Below are positions 17,201 to 27,127 of a stretch of DNA of 64,000 bases, piece by piece. The stretch is from Shewanella halifaxensis HAW-EB4. GTDB lineage: Bacteria; Pseudomonadota; Gammaproteobacteria; Enterobacterales; Shewanellaceae. Each line of letters starts with the position of its first letter. The first letter of the stretch is position 1. Made by a program: the position numbers and the translations under genes. The notes under the pieces are model-generated. The model saw only the letters and a program-made list of their open reading frames with translations. It was not told the DNA's origin and did no database searches. The stretch lies in the NCBI RefSeq assembly GCF_000019185.1, contig NC_010334.1, positions 186,001-250,000 of the forward strand. Reading direction: 5' to 3'.

Positions 17201-18961
17201 CTAATTCTCGAACGTAATTGAAATCATAGTGCCCGAAGGTAAGTGATCTTTTAGGTACATTTGCCCCTTCAGAGAACTCACTCTCTCTCTCATGATCCCT
17301 AGGCCAAAGTGGCCTTGAGTTTGAAGCGTACCAGGTAAGCCTGCGCCATTATCCCATATATCGAGCTTAATTAGTTCCCCTTTTGGCGATAATCTAACCC
17401 CTGCCTCGGAGGCCTTGGCGTGACGGTGAATATTTGACAGCCCCTCTCTGATGATCTGCAGTAGATGAATTTCTTGGTTGGCAGATAAACAGTGTTGTGG
17501 CAGGTCGTAGCTGAAGCGTATCGGGTGTTGGCACTTCTGAGTGAATTCGGCAATTGTGCCCTGCAGAGCACTTTCTATAGAGGGGTCGTCAAGTTTGAGT
17601 CTGAAGGTGGTTAGTAGTTCTCGCAGTTGCAGATAAGCTTTATTGAGACCGCTCTTGATCTCGACTATGGTCTCTTCAATTTGCTCTTCGGGGAGTTTCT
17701 TCTCCATTTTACGCGTTAGCAGGCTCATTTGAACTTTCAAGAATGACAGTGATTGCGCCAATGAATCATGCAGCTCTCTGGCAATAATGGCACGCTCTTC
17801 CGAAATGAGTAGCCTGTTTTCTGCATTTTTTTGATGCCCTAACTCTATCGCGGTTGCAACAATATCAGCCATGGCTTGAATCAACTGTTTCTGCCAGTCC
17901 TCAACAGATTGACCTTCTGGCACCTCCCAAATGATATCGCCAAAGACCTTGTTATGCTTTTCTAGAGAGAACTGATAACTATGTTTGTAATTGGAGGGGT
18001 GGCCGGATTCTCCTGCCTGAAACACGACTAGATTATCGATATGTTTATGGATCAATCTTATCTTTATCGTGCCGATACCGATAAGGGCTTGCATATCTTG
18101 AATAATAACTGACTTAACGCGGTCATACTCTTGATTCGATAGTAGTCTTGCACCCTTGTAAAGCACCTCTAAAGATTCATTGCTGCGAGTGAGTTCGCGA
18201 GTTTTTTCTGCCACTATCTGTTCATAGTCTTGGTAGGTATACGCCAGCTGACTCGACATCCGCTTGATGGTCTTGGCCAGTAAGCCAAGCTCATTATCCG
18301 CTTCAAACTCTATCGGTGCACTGAAGTTTCCCTTTCCCGCCTCTTCGGCTACATGCACTAGATTCTTAAGTGGTGCTGCAAGTAGTTGATTTATCTTGAT
18401 TAGAGCGATTGTACTGATAACAAGAATAAGCAATACGGCAATACTTTGAATCAGCCGTAATAGGGTGAGTTTTTTCTCTGATTCAAGTTGAATTAAATGA
18501 ACAAGATTATCTAACTTACTGGTGAACTGATCGTAATCCTCTGGCAGTGCAGCTTTAGGCGCAGAATTTAATTGCTGCCACTGTGAGACAATTTGTTGAT
18601 ATTGCTTCTCGATCTCAGGGGTGTTGAAGCTGGTTCCTAAGGTTGTTTGCTTTAGTTTGAATAGTTTGGTTTCAAAAGCTTTTTTTTCCTCCCCTATTAA
18701 ATGGTTTGCGCTTCCTGTTTCTAAGAATTGAGCTCGAGATATGCGGATCACTTGCATTCTCAGCGAACCCGTATTGTTTATTAATTCGGCTCCACCAGCC
18801 AGTTTTTCGGTTACCAGAATTGAAAAAATCATGCTCATCAGGGCGAGAGAGATGATTGTGGCCATGTATAAACCGGCGGTAGCGACTAAGGATGAAGATA
18901 CATTGTCGTTATCTTCCGATTGAACCAACGGTAGGTGTTTTACGTTATCGGGTTCAGCCAT
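17201..18961 (-). CDS. narX: Nitrate/nitrite sensor histidine kinase NarX
   Basis: This membrane sensor of 586 aa has, in order, a transmembrane helix (about 30-58), a periplasmic four-helix sensor with a P-box-like segment (NNTGSLRMQVIRISRAQF), a second helix (about 165-188), HAMP, a GAF-like linker, a HisKA_3 domain with phospho-acceptor His398 in ARELHDSLAQS, and an HATPase with REGLSNIHRHA and DNGAGLPG. This is the NarX/NarQ design. I chose the ATG at 18961, which has AAGG upstream; a GTG 18 codons earlier is in frame. It shares its upstream region with narK2. Confidence 0.92.
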   Translation of the reverse strand: MAEPDNVKHLPLVQSEDNDNVSSSLVATAGLYMATIISLALMSMIFSILVTEKLAGGAELINNTGSLRMQVIRISRAQFLETGSANHLIGEEKKAFETKLFKLKQTTLGTSFNTPEIEKQYQQIVSQWQQLNSAPKAALPEDYDQFTSKLDNLVHLIQLESEKKLTLLRLIQSIAVLLILVISTIALIKINQLLAAPLKNLVHVAEEAGKGNFSAPIEFEADNELGLLAKTIKRMSSQLAYTYQDYEQIVAEKTRELTRSNESLEVLYKGARLLSNQEYDRVKSVIIQDMQALIGIGTIKIRLIHKHIDNLVVFQAGESGHPSNYKHSYQFSLEKHNKVFGDIIWEVPEGQSVEDWQKQLIQAMADIVATAIELGHQKNAENRLLISEERAIIARELHDSLAQSLSFLKVQMSLLTRKMEKKLPEEQIEETIVEIKSGLNKAYLQLRELLTTFRLKLDDPSIESALQGTIAEFTQKCQHPIRFSYDLPQHCLSANQEIHLLQIIREGLSNIHRHAKASEAGVRLSPKGELIKLDIWDNGAGLPGTLQTQGHFGLGIMRERVSSLKGQMYLKDHLPSGTMISITFEN

Positions 18962-19340
18962 TTTTCGCTGCCTTTTGTTAAGTGATTTTCGTATTAGGGC
19001 GCTAACTACTACCAAATAGTTGTTTTGGTAGAACGGTTATAGGAAAAAATCAGTTTTCAACTATAAAGGTTATTAATACAACTAGATACAATCAGTTTCA
19101 GACTAATACCTAGGTGGTAGCTTGAGTGTGACCGCTATCGTTTTACTTAGATAAATATGATCTAGGTCAAACTTCATTTTGATGCCAGTGCTAACCTCTT
19201 CGCAGACTCGTGTTAATAATAAGTAATTAAACATCAGTAAGATGTTTCAAATATACATAAAAAGAAACTGATTATCCTGCCCAATATCAGCAACTGCAAC
19301 TGGCCAGTTTAATTAAGTGATTTAATGATTGGAGAAACCA
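18962..19340. promoter_or_regulatory. Divergent narX / narK2 control region with an FNR-like box
   Basis: The sequence ATGATCTAGGTCAA at 19157-19170 matches the FNR/EtrA pattern TTGAT-N4-ATCAA at eight of ten positions. This fits anaerobic control of narK2-narGHJI. A TACCTAGGTGGTA element at about 19108-19120 could include a NarL heptamer, but its match is weak. The rest is AT-rich with no further clear signal. Confidence 0.5.
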
Positions 19341-20945
19341 ATGTCCGATATAGATAAATGGAATGTCGAGGATCCCAAATTTTGGGACGGAGAAGGGAAA
19401 AAAATCGCCAATAGAAACCTTTGGATATCAATCCCGAGTTTACTTTGCGGTTTTGCGGTTTGGCTTTACTGGGGAATTATCACTATCCAGATGTTGAATC
19501 TGGGTTTCCCATATGCAACATCAGAACTGTTTACCTTGATGGCTATTGCCGGCTTAACCGGCGCAACATTGCGTATTCCAAGCAGTTTTTTCATTCGTTT
19601 ATGTGGTGGCAGAAATACCATCGTCTTTACCACCGCATTATTAATGATCCCGGCTATAGGCACGGGTATTGCCTTGCAGGATAAGAATACACCGCTATGG
19701 GTATTCCAAGGTCTTGCTTTATTGTCAGGTTTAGGTGGCGGTAACTTCGCCTCTTCAATGTCAAATATCAGTTTCTTCTTCCCTAAGAAGCAGCAGGGAT
19801 TGGCACTTGGATTAAATGCGGGTCTAGGTAACTTTGGTGTAACCACCATGCAGATCCTAGTTCCACTAGTGATGACATTTGGCATCTTCGGCGGTGAGCC
19901 GATGGAACTGGTTAATACCTCTGGCACCTTGATTGGCAAGATCCCTGCGGGATCTGATGCTTGGATTCAAAATGCGGGTTATGTCTGGCTGCTGTTTTTG
20001 ATTCCGTTAGCCGTGGTTGGCTGGTTTGGTATGAATAATATCAAGGCATCTCATGTCACACCGGGATTACCTAGTCCTGTAGGCTCTTTCGGCATTATTT
20101 CTGGCATGCTGGCTATCGGTTTCCTTACTTCTATCCTTGGCCTGTGGTTGATGCTACCGGAAAAGGTCGGTGGTTCTGGGATAGAGTTGAGCAAGTGGAT
20201 CGTACTGCCAATTGTGATCGCTCTGACCGTGTTCTTGCTTAAGCTTATTCCTGGTCAGGTTAAGGAAAACTTAACCCACCAATACAAAATATTCGGCAAT
20301 ACCCATACCTGGGTAATGAGTGTTATCTACACCATGACCTTTGGCTCTTTTATCGGTTTTTCTGCAGGCTTTGGTCTATCAATCAAAGTTATCTTCGGAT
20401 ATCAGCATGTGATGGTCGATGGTGTGATGACCCACGACATTATTAACCCTAACGGCCCAAGTGCACTGATGTACGCATGGATGGGGCCTTTCATCGGTGC
20501 GCTTATTCGCCCTGTCGGTGGTTGGATTGCTGATAAGTTTGGTGGTGCAAAAGTGACACAGATCTGTGCCATTGTCATGGTGGCGAGCGCTCTTGGTGTG
20601 GCTTATTTCATGAAGGCTGCATATTCCTCGGAAACCCCACAAGAGTTCTTTGTTCCGTTCCTTGTGTTGTTCCTAGTGCTGTTTGCCGCAACGGGTATTG
20701 GTAACGGTTCGACTTTCCGAACTATCTCTATGGTGTTTGATAAAGAACAGGCTGGACCGGTTCTTGGTTGGACGTCTGCCGTTGCTGCTTATGGCGCATT
20801 CATCATTCCTAAAGTGCTTGGTGAGCAGATTAAGCTGACAACCCCTGAAAATGCATTGTATGGCTTCGCTGTTTTCTATGGCTTATGCATCTTAGTTAAC
20901 TGGTGGTTCTATCTGCGTCCAGGTGCGGAATACAAGAATCCATAA
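19341..20945 (+). CDS. narK2: NarK2-type nitrate/nitrite transporter (MFS)
   Basis: This 534-aa major facilitator has the nitrate signatures ALGLNAGLGNFGVTTMQ (first half) and, in the second half, GNGSTFRTISMVF. It is of the NarK2 group, associated with nitrate/nitrite exchange. The ATG at 19341 follows TTGGAGAAA; a TTG four codons upstream overlaps that site and is rejected. It is the first gene of the narK2-narGHJI operon, with a strong hairpin between it and narG. Confidence 0.92.
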   Translation: MSDIDKWNVEDPKFWDGEGKKIANRNLWISIPSLLCGFAVWLYWGIITIQMLNLGFPYATSELFTLMAIAGLTGATLRIPSSFFIRLCGGRNTIVFTTALLMIPAIGTGIALQDKNTPLWVFQGLALLSGLGGGNFASSMSNISFFFPKKQQGLALGLNAGLGNFGVTTMQILVPLVMTFGIFGGEPMELVNTSGTLIGKIPAGSDAWIQNAGYVWLLFLIPLAVVGWFGMNNIKASHVTPGLPSPVGSFGIISGMLAIGFLTSILGLWLMLPEKVGGSGIELSKWIVLPIVIALTVFLLKLIPGQVKENLTHQYKIFGNTHTWVMSVIYTMTFGSFIGFSAGFGLSIKVIFGYQHVMVDGVMTHDIINPNGPSALMYAWMGPFIGALIRPVGGWIADKFGGAKVTQICAIVMVASALGVAYFMKAAYSSETPQEFFVPFLVLFLVLFAATGIGNGSTFRTISMVFDKEQAGPVLGWTSAVAAYGAFIIPKVLGEQIKLTTPENALYGFAVFYGLCILVNWWFYLRPGAEYKNP

Positions 20946-21008
20946 TGACTTTGCCGTTTTCTACACGACGGCAATCCTAGCCAATAAACGCAAAATATAA
21001 CAATGAGA

Positions 21009-21039
21009 AGTGGATGATATCGGCAAGATATCATCCACT
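21009..21039 (+). other. Strong hairpin between narK2 and narG
   Basis: A perfect 13-bp stem (AGTGGATGATATC with its complement) and the 5-base loop GGCAA lie 25 bases before the narG start. There is no T-run, so mRNA processing, protection of the narGHJI transcript or partial attenuation is more likely than termination. Confidence 0.75.
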
Positions 21040-21063
21040 CAAATGCGAAAATGGAGTATTGAG

Positions 21064-24000
21064 ATGAGTAATTTTCTTGACCGCTTACAGTTTTTCAAAA
21101 AGAAAACAGGTGAGTTCAGTGATGGTCATGGTGACACAACCAATGAGAGCCGTGAGTGGGAAAACAGCTATCGTCAGCGTTGGCAGCATGACAAAGTTGT
21201 CCGTTCAACTCACGGTGTAAACTGTACCGGTTCCTGTTCATGGAAGATCTATGTCAAAAATGGTCTTGTAACTTGGGAAACCCAACAAACAGACTATCCT
21301 CGTACACGTCCAGATCTGCCTAACCACGAACCTCGTGGTTGTCCTCGTGGTGCAAGTTACTCTTGGTACCTATACAGTGCTAACCGCCTTAAGTATCCAA
21401 AAGTTCGTAAGCCGCTGTTAAAACTATGGCGTCAGGCTCGCTTAAATCAAGATCCGGTTGATGCATGGGCATCGATTGTTGAAGATAAGGCTAAAGCCGA
21501 TTCATACAAGTCAAAGCGTGGTATGGGTGGATTCGTTCGTTCTAGCTGGGACGAAGTGAATGAAATTATTGCTGCAGCTAACGTCTATACCACGAAAACA
21601 TTTGGTCCCGACCGCGTCATTGGTTTCTCACCCATTCCTGCAATGTCTATGGTCTCTTATGCCGCGGGTGCACGTTACCTGTCGCTTATCGGTGGTGTTT
21701 GTCTAAGTTTTTATGATTGGTACTGCGATCTACCGCCATCGTCTCCGATGACTTGGGGTGAGCAAACCGACGTTCCAGAGTCTGCCGATTGGTACAACTC
21801 TAATTACATTATTGCTTGGGGTTCTAACGTACCTCAAACGCGTACACCTGATGCTCACTTCTTCACAGAGGTTCGCTATAAGGGTGCTAAAACGGTTTCA
21901 ATCACACCTGATTATGCCGAAGTTTCTAAGCTTACCGATGAGTGGTTAAACCCTAAACAGGGTACCGATGCTGCATTAGGTATGGCATTTGGTCACGTTA
22001 TTTTACGTGAGTTCCACCTCGATAATCCTAGTGAGTATTTCACTAACTACGTACGTCAATACACCGACTTCCCTATGCTTGTGGTACTTGAGAAGCATGA
22101 TGATGCCTCACTTAAGTCTACCCGTTTCCTACGTGCCTCAGATCTTGCTGACAACTTAGGTCAGGATAACAATCCTGAGTGGAAGACGATTGCAATCGAT
22201 GAGAATTCAGACGAGTTTGTTTCGCCAACGGGTTCTATCGGATATCGCTGGGGCGAGAAGGGCAAGTGGAATATTCGAGAGCGTGAAGGTGGAGAAGGTA
22301 AAGAAACCAAGCTGCAACTCTCTTTAATTGGTGGTGATATATCGCCTGTTTCATTCCCGCACTTTGCCGGTGACGATGCCAACAAGCATTGGGTTTCTTG
22401 TGATCAAGAGGTGGTACAGGTTCGTAATGTTCCAAGTAAGAAGATCACTACCGCCGATGGCGAAGAGTTAATCGTTGCTACCGTATATGACTTGATGATG
22501 GCCAACTACGGTCTGGACCGTGGGTTAGGCGGTGAAAACGTGGCTTCTAGCTACGATCAAGATATTCCTGGTACTCCAGCATGGCAGGAAAAAATCACCG
22601 GTGTTTCTCGTGCCAAGGTGATCAAGGTTGCACGTGAATTTGCTGATACAGCAAATAAGACACATGGTAAATCGATGATCATTGTCGGTGCGGCGATGAA
22701 CCATTGGTACCACATGGATATGAACTACCGTGGTCTTATCAACATGGTAATGATGTGTGGTTGTGTTGGTCAGTCTGGTGGTGGTTGGTCACACTATGTT
22801 GGTCAGGAAAAACTTCGCCCTCAAACTGGCTGGCAGCCGCTTGCATTCGGTCTAGATTGGTCACGTCCTCCACGCCAAATGAACAGTACCTCTTTCTTCT
22901 ACAACCACTCTTCTCAGTGGCGTCATGAGAAGGTGAGTGTACATGAGGTGTTATCGCCATTAGCCGATAAGTCTCAGTTCCCAGAGCATATGCTTGATTA
23001 CAATATCAAGGCAGAACGCTTAGGTTGGTTACCATCGGCACCTCAGCTAAATAGAAACCCACTGCAGCTGACTAAGGATGCAGAAGCCGCTGGCATGTCG
23101 CCAAAAGACTACGCCGTTCAGCAGCTTAAATCAGGCGAGCTTAAGTTTGCTTGTGAGGCGCCAGATGCGCCTGAGAACTTCCCTCGTAACATGTTTATCT
23201 GGCGTTCTAACTTATTAGGCTCTTCAGGTAAAGGTCACGAGTACATGCTTAAGTACCTACTGGGTACTAAGAATGGCCTGATGAATGATGATCTGGGCAA
23301 GAGTGGTGGATTTAAGCCTGAAGAGGTTGAGTGGGTCGATCAAGGCGCTACTGGTAAATTAGACCTCGTGACGACGCTCGATTTCCGTATGTCATCGACC
23401 TGTATGTATTCAGATATCTTACTGCCTACCGCTTGCTGGTATGAGAAAGATGACCTGAACACTTCAGATATGCACCCATTCATCCACCCGCTTTCTACGG
23501 CGGTTGACCCAGCTTGGGAAGCAAGATCTGACTTTGAAATCTATAAGGGTATTGCAAAAGCATTCTCTGAGGTCTGTGTTGGACACTTAGATAAAGAGAC
23601 TGACTTTGTCACTGTCCCAATGCTTCACGACACTCCTGGTGAGCTTGCTCAACCATTTGATGTTAAAGATTGGAAGAAGGGCGAATGTGACCTTATCCCA
23701 GGCATGACTGCACCGAATATGGTCGTAGTTGAGCGTGATTACCCAAGTACTTACAAGAAGTTTACCTCATTTGGCCCAGCGCTAGATAAGTTAGGTAACG
23801 GTGGTAAGGGCATCAACTGGAACACAGATGATGAGATCATGTTGCTAGGCGATCTTAACCATCGCAATACCGACGAGGGTGTCAGCGAGGGACGTCCAAT
23901 TATCGAGACTGCTATCGATGCCGCGGAAACCATCTTAACGCTAGCGCCAGAAACTAACGGTGCGGTAGCGGTTAAGGCTTGGGCTGCACTTAGTGAGTTT

Positions 24001-24828
24001 ACCGGTATCGACCATACTCACCTTGCTAAACCTAAGCAGGAAGAGAAGATCCGTTTCCGTGATGTGCAGGCACAGCCACGTAAGATTATCTCTTCACCGA
24101 CTTGGTCAGGCCTTGAAGATGAGCATGTGAGTTACACCGCAGGCTATACCAACGTGCATGAGCAGATCCCATGGAGAACCATTACGGGTCGTCAGCAGTT
24201 CTATCAAGATCACAAGTGGATGCAGGCGTTTGGTGAGCAGTTTGTCTCTTATCGTCCGCCTATCAACACTAGGACGATCGATGTTGTTAAGGGCACTAAG
24301 CAAAACGGTAATAAAGAGATTGTGCTTAACTGGATCACGCCGCACCAGAAGTGGGGTATTCACAGTACTTACTCTGACAACTTGTTGATGCTGACTCTTT
24401 CACGTGGTGGACCCATCATCTGGATGAGTGAAGTTGATGCTAAAGATGCGGGCATTGAGGATAACGATTGGGTTGAAGTATTCAACGCTAACGGTGCTAT
24501 CGCTTGTCGTGCTGTGGTATCGCAGCGTGTAATGCAAGGTATGACCATGATGTATCACGCTCAAGAGCGTATCGTTAACGTACCAGGTAGTGAGATGACC
24601 GGTACCCGTGGTGGTCACCATAACTCAGTTACTCGTATTGTGATGAAACCAACGCATATGATTGGTGGTTACGCCCAGCAGTCTTGGGGCTTCAACTATT
24701 ACGGTACCGTGGGTTGTAACCGTGATGAGATGGTTGTGATTAGAAAGATGGATAAAGTTGATTGGTTAGAGGGTTCTAATACCGATGACCTGCCGCGTCC
24801 ATTGCCAACCAACCCAGATGAAGCTTAA
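21064..24828 (+). CDS. narG: Respiratory nitrate reductase, alpha subunit
   Basis: This 1254-aa molybdenum bis-MGD subunit reduces nitrate to nitrite on the cytoplasmic face. The N-terminal FS0 iron-sulfur ligands are His50, Cys54, Cys58 and Cys93 (THGVNCTGSCSW and RGCPRG). The Mo ligand Asp222 lies in WYCDLPPSSPMTWGEQ. The length equals that of E. coli NarG (1247). The ATG at 21064 has GGAG nine bases upstream; the longer in-frame GTG at 21010 lies inside the hairpin and is rejected. narH starts 11 bp after the stop codon. Confidence 0.97.
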   Translation: MSNFLDRLQFFKKKTGEFSDGHGDTTNESREWENSYRQRWQHDKVVRSTHGVNCTGSCSWKIYVKNGLVTWETQQTDYPRTRPDLPNHEPRGCPRGASYSWYLYSANRLKYPKVRKPLLKLWRQARLNQDPVDAWASIVEDKAKADSYKSKRGMGGFVRSSWDEVNEIIAAANVYTTKTFGPDRVIGFSPIPAMSMVSYAAGARYLSLIGGVCLSFYDWYCDLPPSSPMTWGEQTDVPESADWYNSNYIIAWGSNVPQTRTPDAHFFTEVRYKGAKTVSITPDYAEVSKLTDEWLNPKQGTDAALGMAFGHVILREFHLDNPSEYFTNYVRQYTDFPMLVVLEKHDDASLKSTRFLRASDLADNLGQDNNPEWKTIAIDENSDEFVSPTGSIGYRWGEKGKWNIREREGGEGKETKLQLSLIGGDISPVSFPHFAGDDANKHWVSCDQEVVQVRNVPSKKITTADGEELIVATVYDLMMANYGLDRGLGGENVASSYDQDIPGTPAWQEKITGVSRAKVIKVAREFADTANKTHGKSMIIVGAAMNHWYHMDMNYRGLINMVMMCGCVGQSGGGWSHYVGQEKLRPQTGWQPLAFGLDWSRPPRQMNSTSFFYNHSSQWRHEKVSVHEVLSPLADKSQFPEHMLDYNIKAERLGWLPSAPQLNRNPLQLTKDAEAAGMSPKDYAVQQLKSGELKFACEAPDAPENFPRNMFIWRSNLLGSSGKGHEYMLKYLLGTKNGLMNDDLGKSGGFKPEEVEWVDQGATGKLDLVTTLDFRMSSTCMYSDILLPTACWYEKDDLNTSDMHPFIHPLSTAVDPAWEARSDFEIYKGIAKAFSEVCVGHLDKETDFVTVPMLHDTPGELAQPFDVKDWKKGECDLIPGMTAPNMVVVERDYPSTYKKFTSFGPALDKLGNGGKGINWNTDDEIMLLGDLNHRNTDEGVSEGRPIIETAIDAAETILTLAPETNGAVAVKAWAALSEFTGIDHTHLAKPKQEEKIRFRDVQAQPRKIISSPTWSGLEDEHVSYTAGYTNVHEQIPWRTITGRQQFYQDHKWMQAFGEQFVSYRPPINTRTIDVVKGTKQNGNKEIVLNWITPHQKWGIHSTYSDNLLMLTLSRGGPIIWMSEVDAKDAGIEDNDWVEVFNANGAIACRAVVSQRVMQGMTMMYHAQERIVNVPGSEMTGTRGGHHNSVTRIVMKPTHMIGGYAQQSWGFNYYGTVGCNRDEMVVIRKMDKVDWLEGSNTDDLPRPLPTNPDEA

Positions 24829-24839
24829 GGAGTAGAACC

Positions 24840-26378
24840 ATGAAAATACGTTCTCAAATAGGTATGGTACTTAACCTTGATAAGTGTATCGGTTGCCATA
24901 CTTGTTCAATTACTTGTAAAAACGTATGGACGTCTCGCGAAGGCGTTGAGTACGCTTGGTTCAACAACGTTGAAACTAAGCCCGGTATTGGTTACCCCAA
25001 AGAGTGGGAAAACCAAGATAAGTGGAATGGCGGTTGGGAGAGAAAGTCTAACGGTGATATTCAGCCTCGCATCGGTGGTAAGTATCGCATATTGGCTAAC
25101 ATCTTTGCTAACCCTGATATGCCAGAGATCGATGACTACTACGAGCCATTCGATTATGACTATCAGCACCTGCACACAGCACCGATTGTTGAGCACCAAC
25201 CTACGGCGCGTCCACGTTCTGTCATCTCTGGTAAGCGTATGGAGAAGATCGAGTGGGGTCCAAACTGGGAAGAGATCTTAGGTACTGAGTTCGAGAAGCG
25301 CAGTAAAGATAAGAACTTCGACAACATGCAGAAAGATATGTATGGCGAGTTCGAAAATACATTCATGATGTATCTTCCCCGTCTTTGTGAGCACTGCTTG
25401 AACCCAGCCTGTGTGGCTTCATGTCCATCGGGCGCAATCTATAAGCGTGAAGAGGACGGTATCGTTCTTATCGACCAAGAGAAGTGTCGTGGTTGGAGAA
25501 TGTGTATCTCAGGTTGCCCATACAAGAAGATCTACTACAACTGGAAGTCTGGTAAGTCAGAGAAGTGTATCTTCTGTTACCCGCGTATTGAAGCCGGTAT
25601 GCCGACAGTCTGTTCAGAGACCTGTGTAGGTCGTATCCGTTACTTAGGTGTACTACTTTATGATGCAGACAAGATCAAAGAGGTGGCATCGACCGCATCT
25701 GAGCAGGATCTGTATGAGAAGCAGTTGGAAGTTTTCTTAGACCCATTCGATCCAGCAGTGATTGAGCAGGCTCGTAAGGACGGCGTTGCAGATTCTGTCA
25801 TCCAGGCGGCTCAAAAGTCGCCAGTTTACAAGATGGCGATGGATTGGAAACTGGCACTGCCACTACACCCAGAGTACCGCACGCTACCTATGGTTTGGTA
25901 TATCCCATCTCTGAGCCCAATTCAGAATGCAGCTGAGTCTGGGACCTTAGGTAAAGCGGGTGTCATTCCTGATGTACGCTCACTGCGTATTCCTGTTAAG
26001 TACCTAGCTAACTTGCTAACCGCAGGTGATGAGGCTCCGGTTATTACTGCGCTTGAGCGTATGCTGGCAATGCGTGCTTATAAGCGTGCAGAGAATGTCG
26101 AAGGTGTCGAAGACCTAGAGGTTCTACAGCAAGTGGGTCTTACCAAGAAGCAGGCTGATGAGATGTATCGTTATCTTGCAATCGCTAACTACGAAGATCG
26201 TTACGTTATCCCAAGTGGACACCGTGAGATGAACGTACCAGAGGCCTATGGTGAGAAGAGCGGTTGTGGCTTCACCTTTGGTAATGGCTGTAGCGATGGC
26301 CATAACGGCGTCAATATGTTCGGCGGAAAGAAGATTACTCGCCGTAATATCATTAAAACTGTGAGTGTGGAGGACTAA
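24840..26378 (+). CDS. narH: Respiratory nitrate reductase, beta subunit
   Basis: This 512-aa electron-transfer subunit carries four iron-sulfur clusters. The cysteine groups CIGCHTCSITCKNVW, CEHCLNPACVASCPSGAIY, CRGWRMCISGCPYKK and CIFCYPR with CSETCVGR are all intact. The Trp in CRGWRMC marks the 3Fe-4S cluster, as in E. coli NarH. It relays electrons from NarI to NarG. A strong ribosome site (AAGGAG) precedes the ATG, and narJ begins four bases after the stop codon. Confidence 0.97.
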   Translation: MKIRSQIGMVLNLDKCIGCHTCSITCKNVWTSREGVEYAWFNNVETKPGIGYPKEWENQDKWNGGWERKSNGDIQPRIGGKYRILANIFANPDMPEIDDYYEPFDYDYQHLHTAPIVEHQPTARPRSVISGKRMEKIEWGPNWEEILGTEFEKRSKDKNFDNMQKDMYGEFENTFMMYLPRLCEHCLNPACVASCPSGAIYKREEDGIVLIDQEKCRGWRMCISGCPYKKIYYNWKSGKSEKCIFCYPRIEAGMPTVCSETCVGRIRYLGVLLYDADKIKEVASTASEQDLYEKQLEVFLDPFDPAVIEQARKDGVADSVIQAAQKSPVYKMAMDWKLALPLHPEYRTLPMVWYIPSLSPIQNAAESGTLGKAGVIPDVRSLRIPVKYLANLLTAGDEAPVITALERMLAMRAYKRAENVEGVEDLEVLQQVGLTKKQADEMYRYLAIANYEDRYVIPSGHREMNVPEAYGEKSGCGFTFGNGCSDGHNGVNMFGGKKITRRNIIKTVSVED

Positions 26379-26382
26379 TACT

Positions 26383-27117
26383 GTGCTAATCCTTAAAGTT
26401 GTTTCACGTCTACTCGATTATCCAACAGAGGCACTATTTGGTGCTGCCGACGAGATGATCGCTATTGTGGAGCAGTCGGGTGAACTCAGTGTTGAAAGCC
26501 GTGCAGCGTTGGTGGAGTTTATCCGCCAACTAACTGCAAGGGATCTATATGACGCTCAAGAAAGTTACGACCTACTGTTTGATCGTGGTCGCGCACTTTC
26601 ACTACTGTTGTTTGAACACGTGCACGGTGAATCCCGTGACCGTGGTCAGGCGATGGTCGATCTTATGAACGTCTATAAGACCAACGGCTTTGAAGTTGAT
26701 TCATCACAACTGCCAGATTATATCCCGCTATACCTTGAGTATTTGAGCGAACAGTCTCCTGAGTATATTGAGGAGTGGCTCGGGGATATCTGTCATATTT
26801 TGACCATGCTGTCTGAACGATTGATCGATCGTGAATGCTATTACAGTGTTCTTCTTGATTCTCTTATCGAGGTGTCCGGTGTAGAAGTCGACCGCGTCGA
26901 AATCGCTGACAATGTCAGTAAAGAGGAGCGTGATGACACTGTAGAGGCAATTGATAAGGAGTGGGAGGATAAAGAGATCCGCTTTGATGACCCTATGGTT
27001 GGGCAGTGCCCAAGCGCGGGAGTCCATCAATCGCAGAACTCGCTTGATCCCAATACTGTAAATCAAGTGCCTATTAAGTGGCATGACGCAGATGCTGCAC
27101 AAGTTGCAGGATTGTAA
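26383..27117 (+). CDS. narJ: Nitrate reductase assembly chaperone
   Basis: NarJ binds NarG and holds it until the molybdenum cofactor and FS0 cluster are in place. This protein (244 aa) has the TorD/NarJ helical pattern, including LLFEHVHGESRDRGQAMVDL and DYIPLYLEYLS. The start is GTG 26383, directly after GTGGAGGA; the longer ORF from 26365 would include the ribosome site. The C-terminal tail is acidic. It overlaps neither neighbour and precedes narI by 10 bases. Confidence 0.93.
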   Translation: MLILKVVSRLLDYPTEALFGAADEMIAIVEQSGELSVESRAALVEFIRQLTARDLYDAQESYDLLFDRGRALSLLLFEHVHGESRDRGQAMVDLMNVYKTNGFEVDSSQLPDYIPLYLEYLSEQSPEYIEEWLGDICHILTMLSERLIDRECYYSVLLDSLIEVSGVEVDRVEIADNVSKEERDDTVEAIDKEWEDKEIRFDDPMVGQCPSAGVHQSQNSLDPNTVNQVPIKWHDADAAQVAGL

Positions 27118-27127
27118 GGAGAAAATA

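Noticed and set aside
19108..19120. Possible NarL heptamer pair
   Set aside because: TACCTAG departs from the heptamer consensus at its last base, and the second half does not fit the 7-2-7 spacing.
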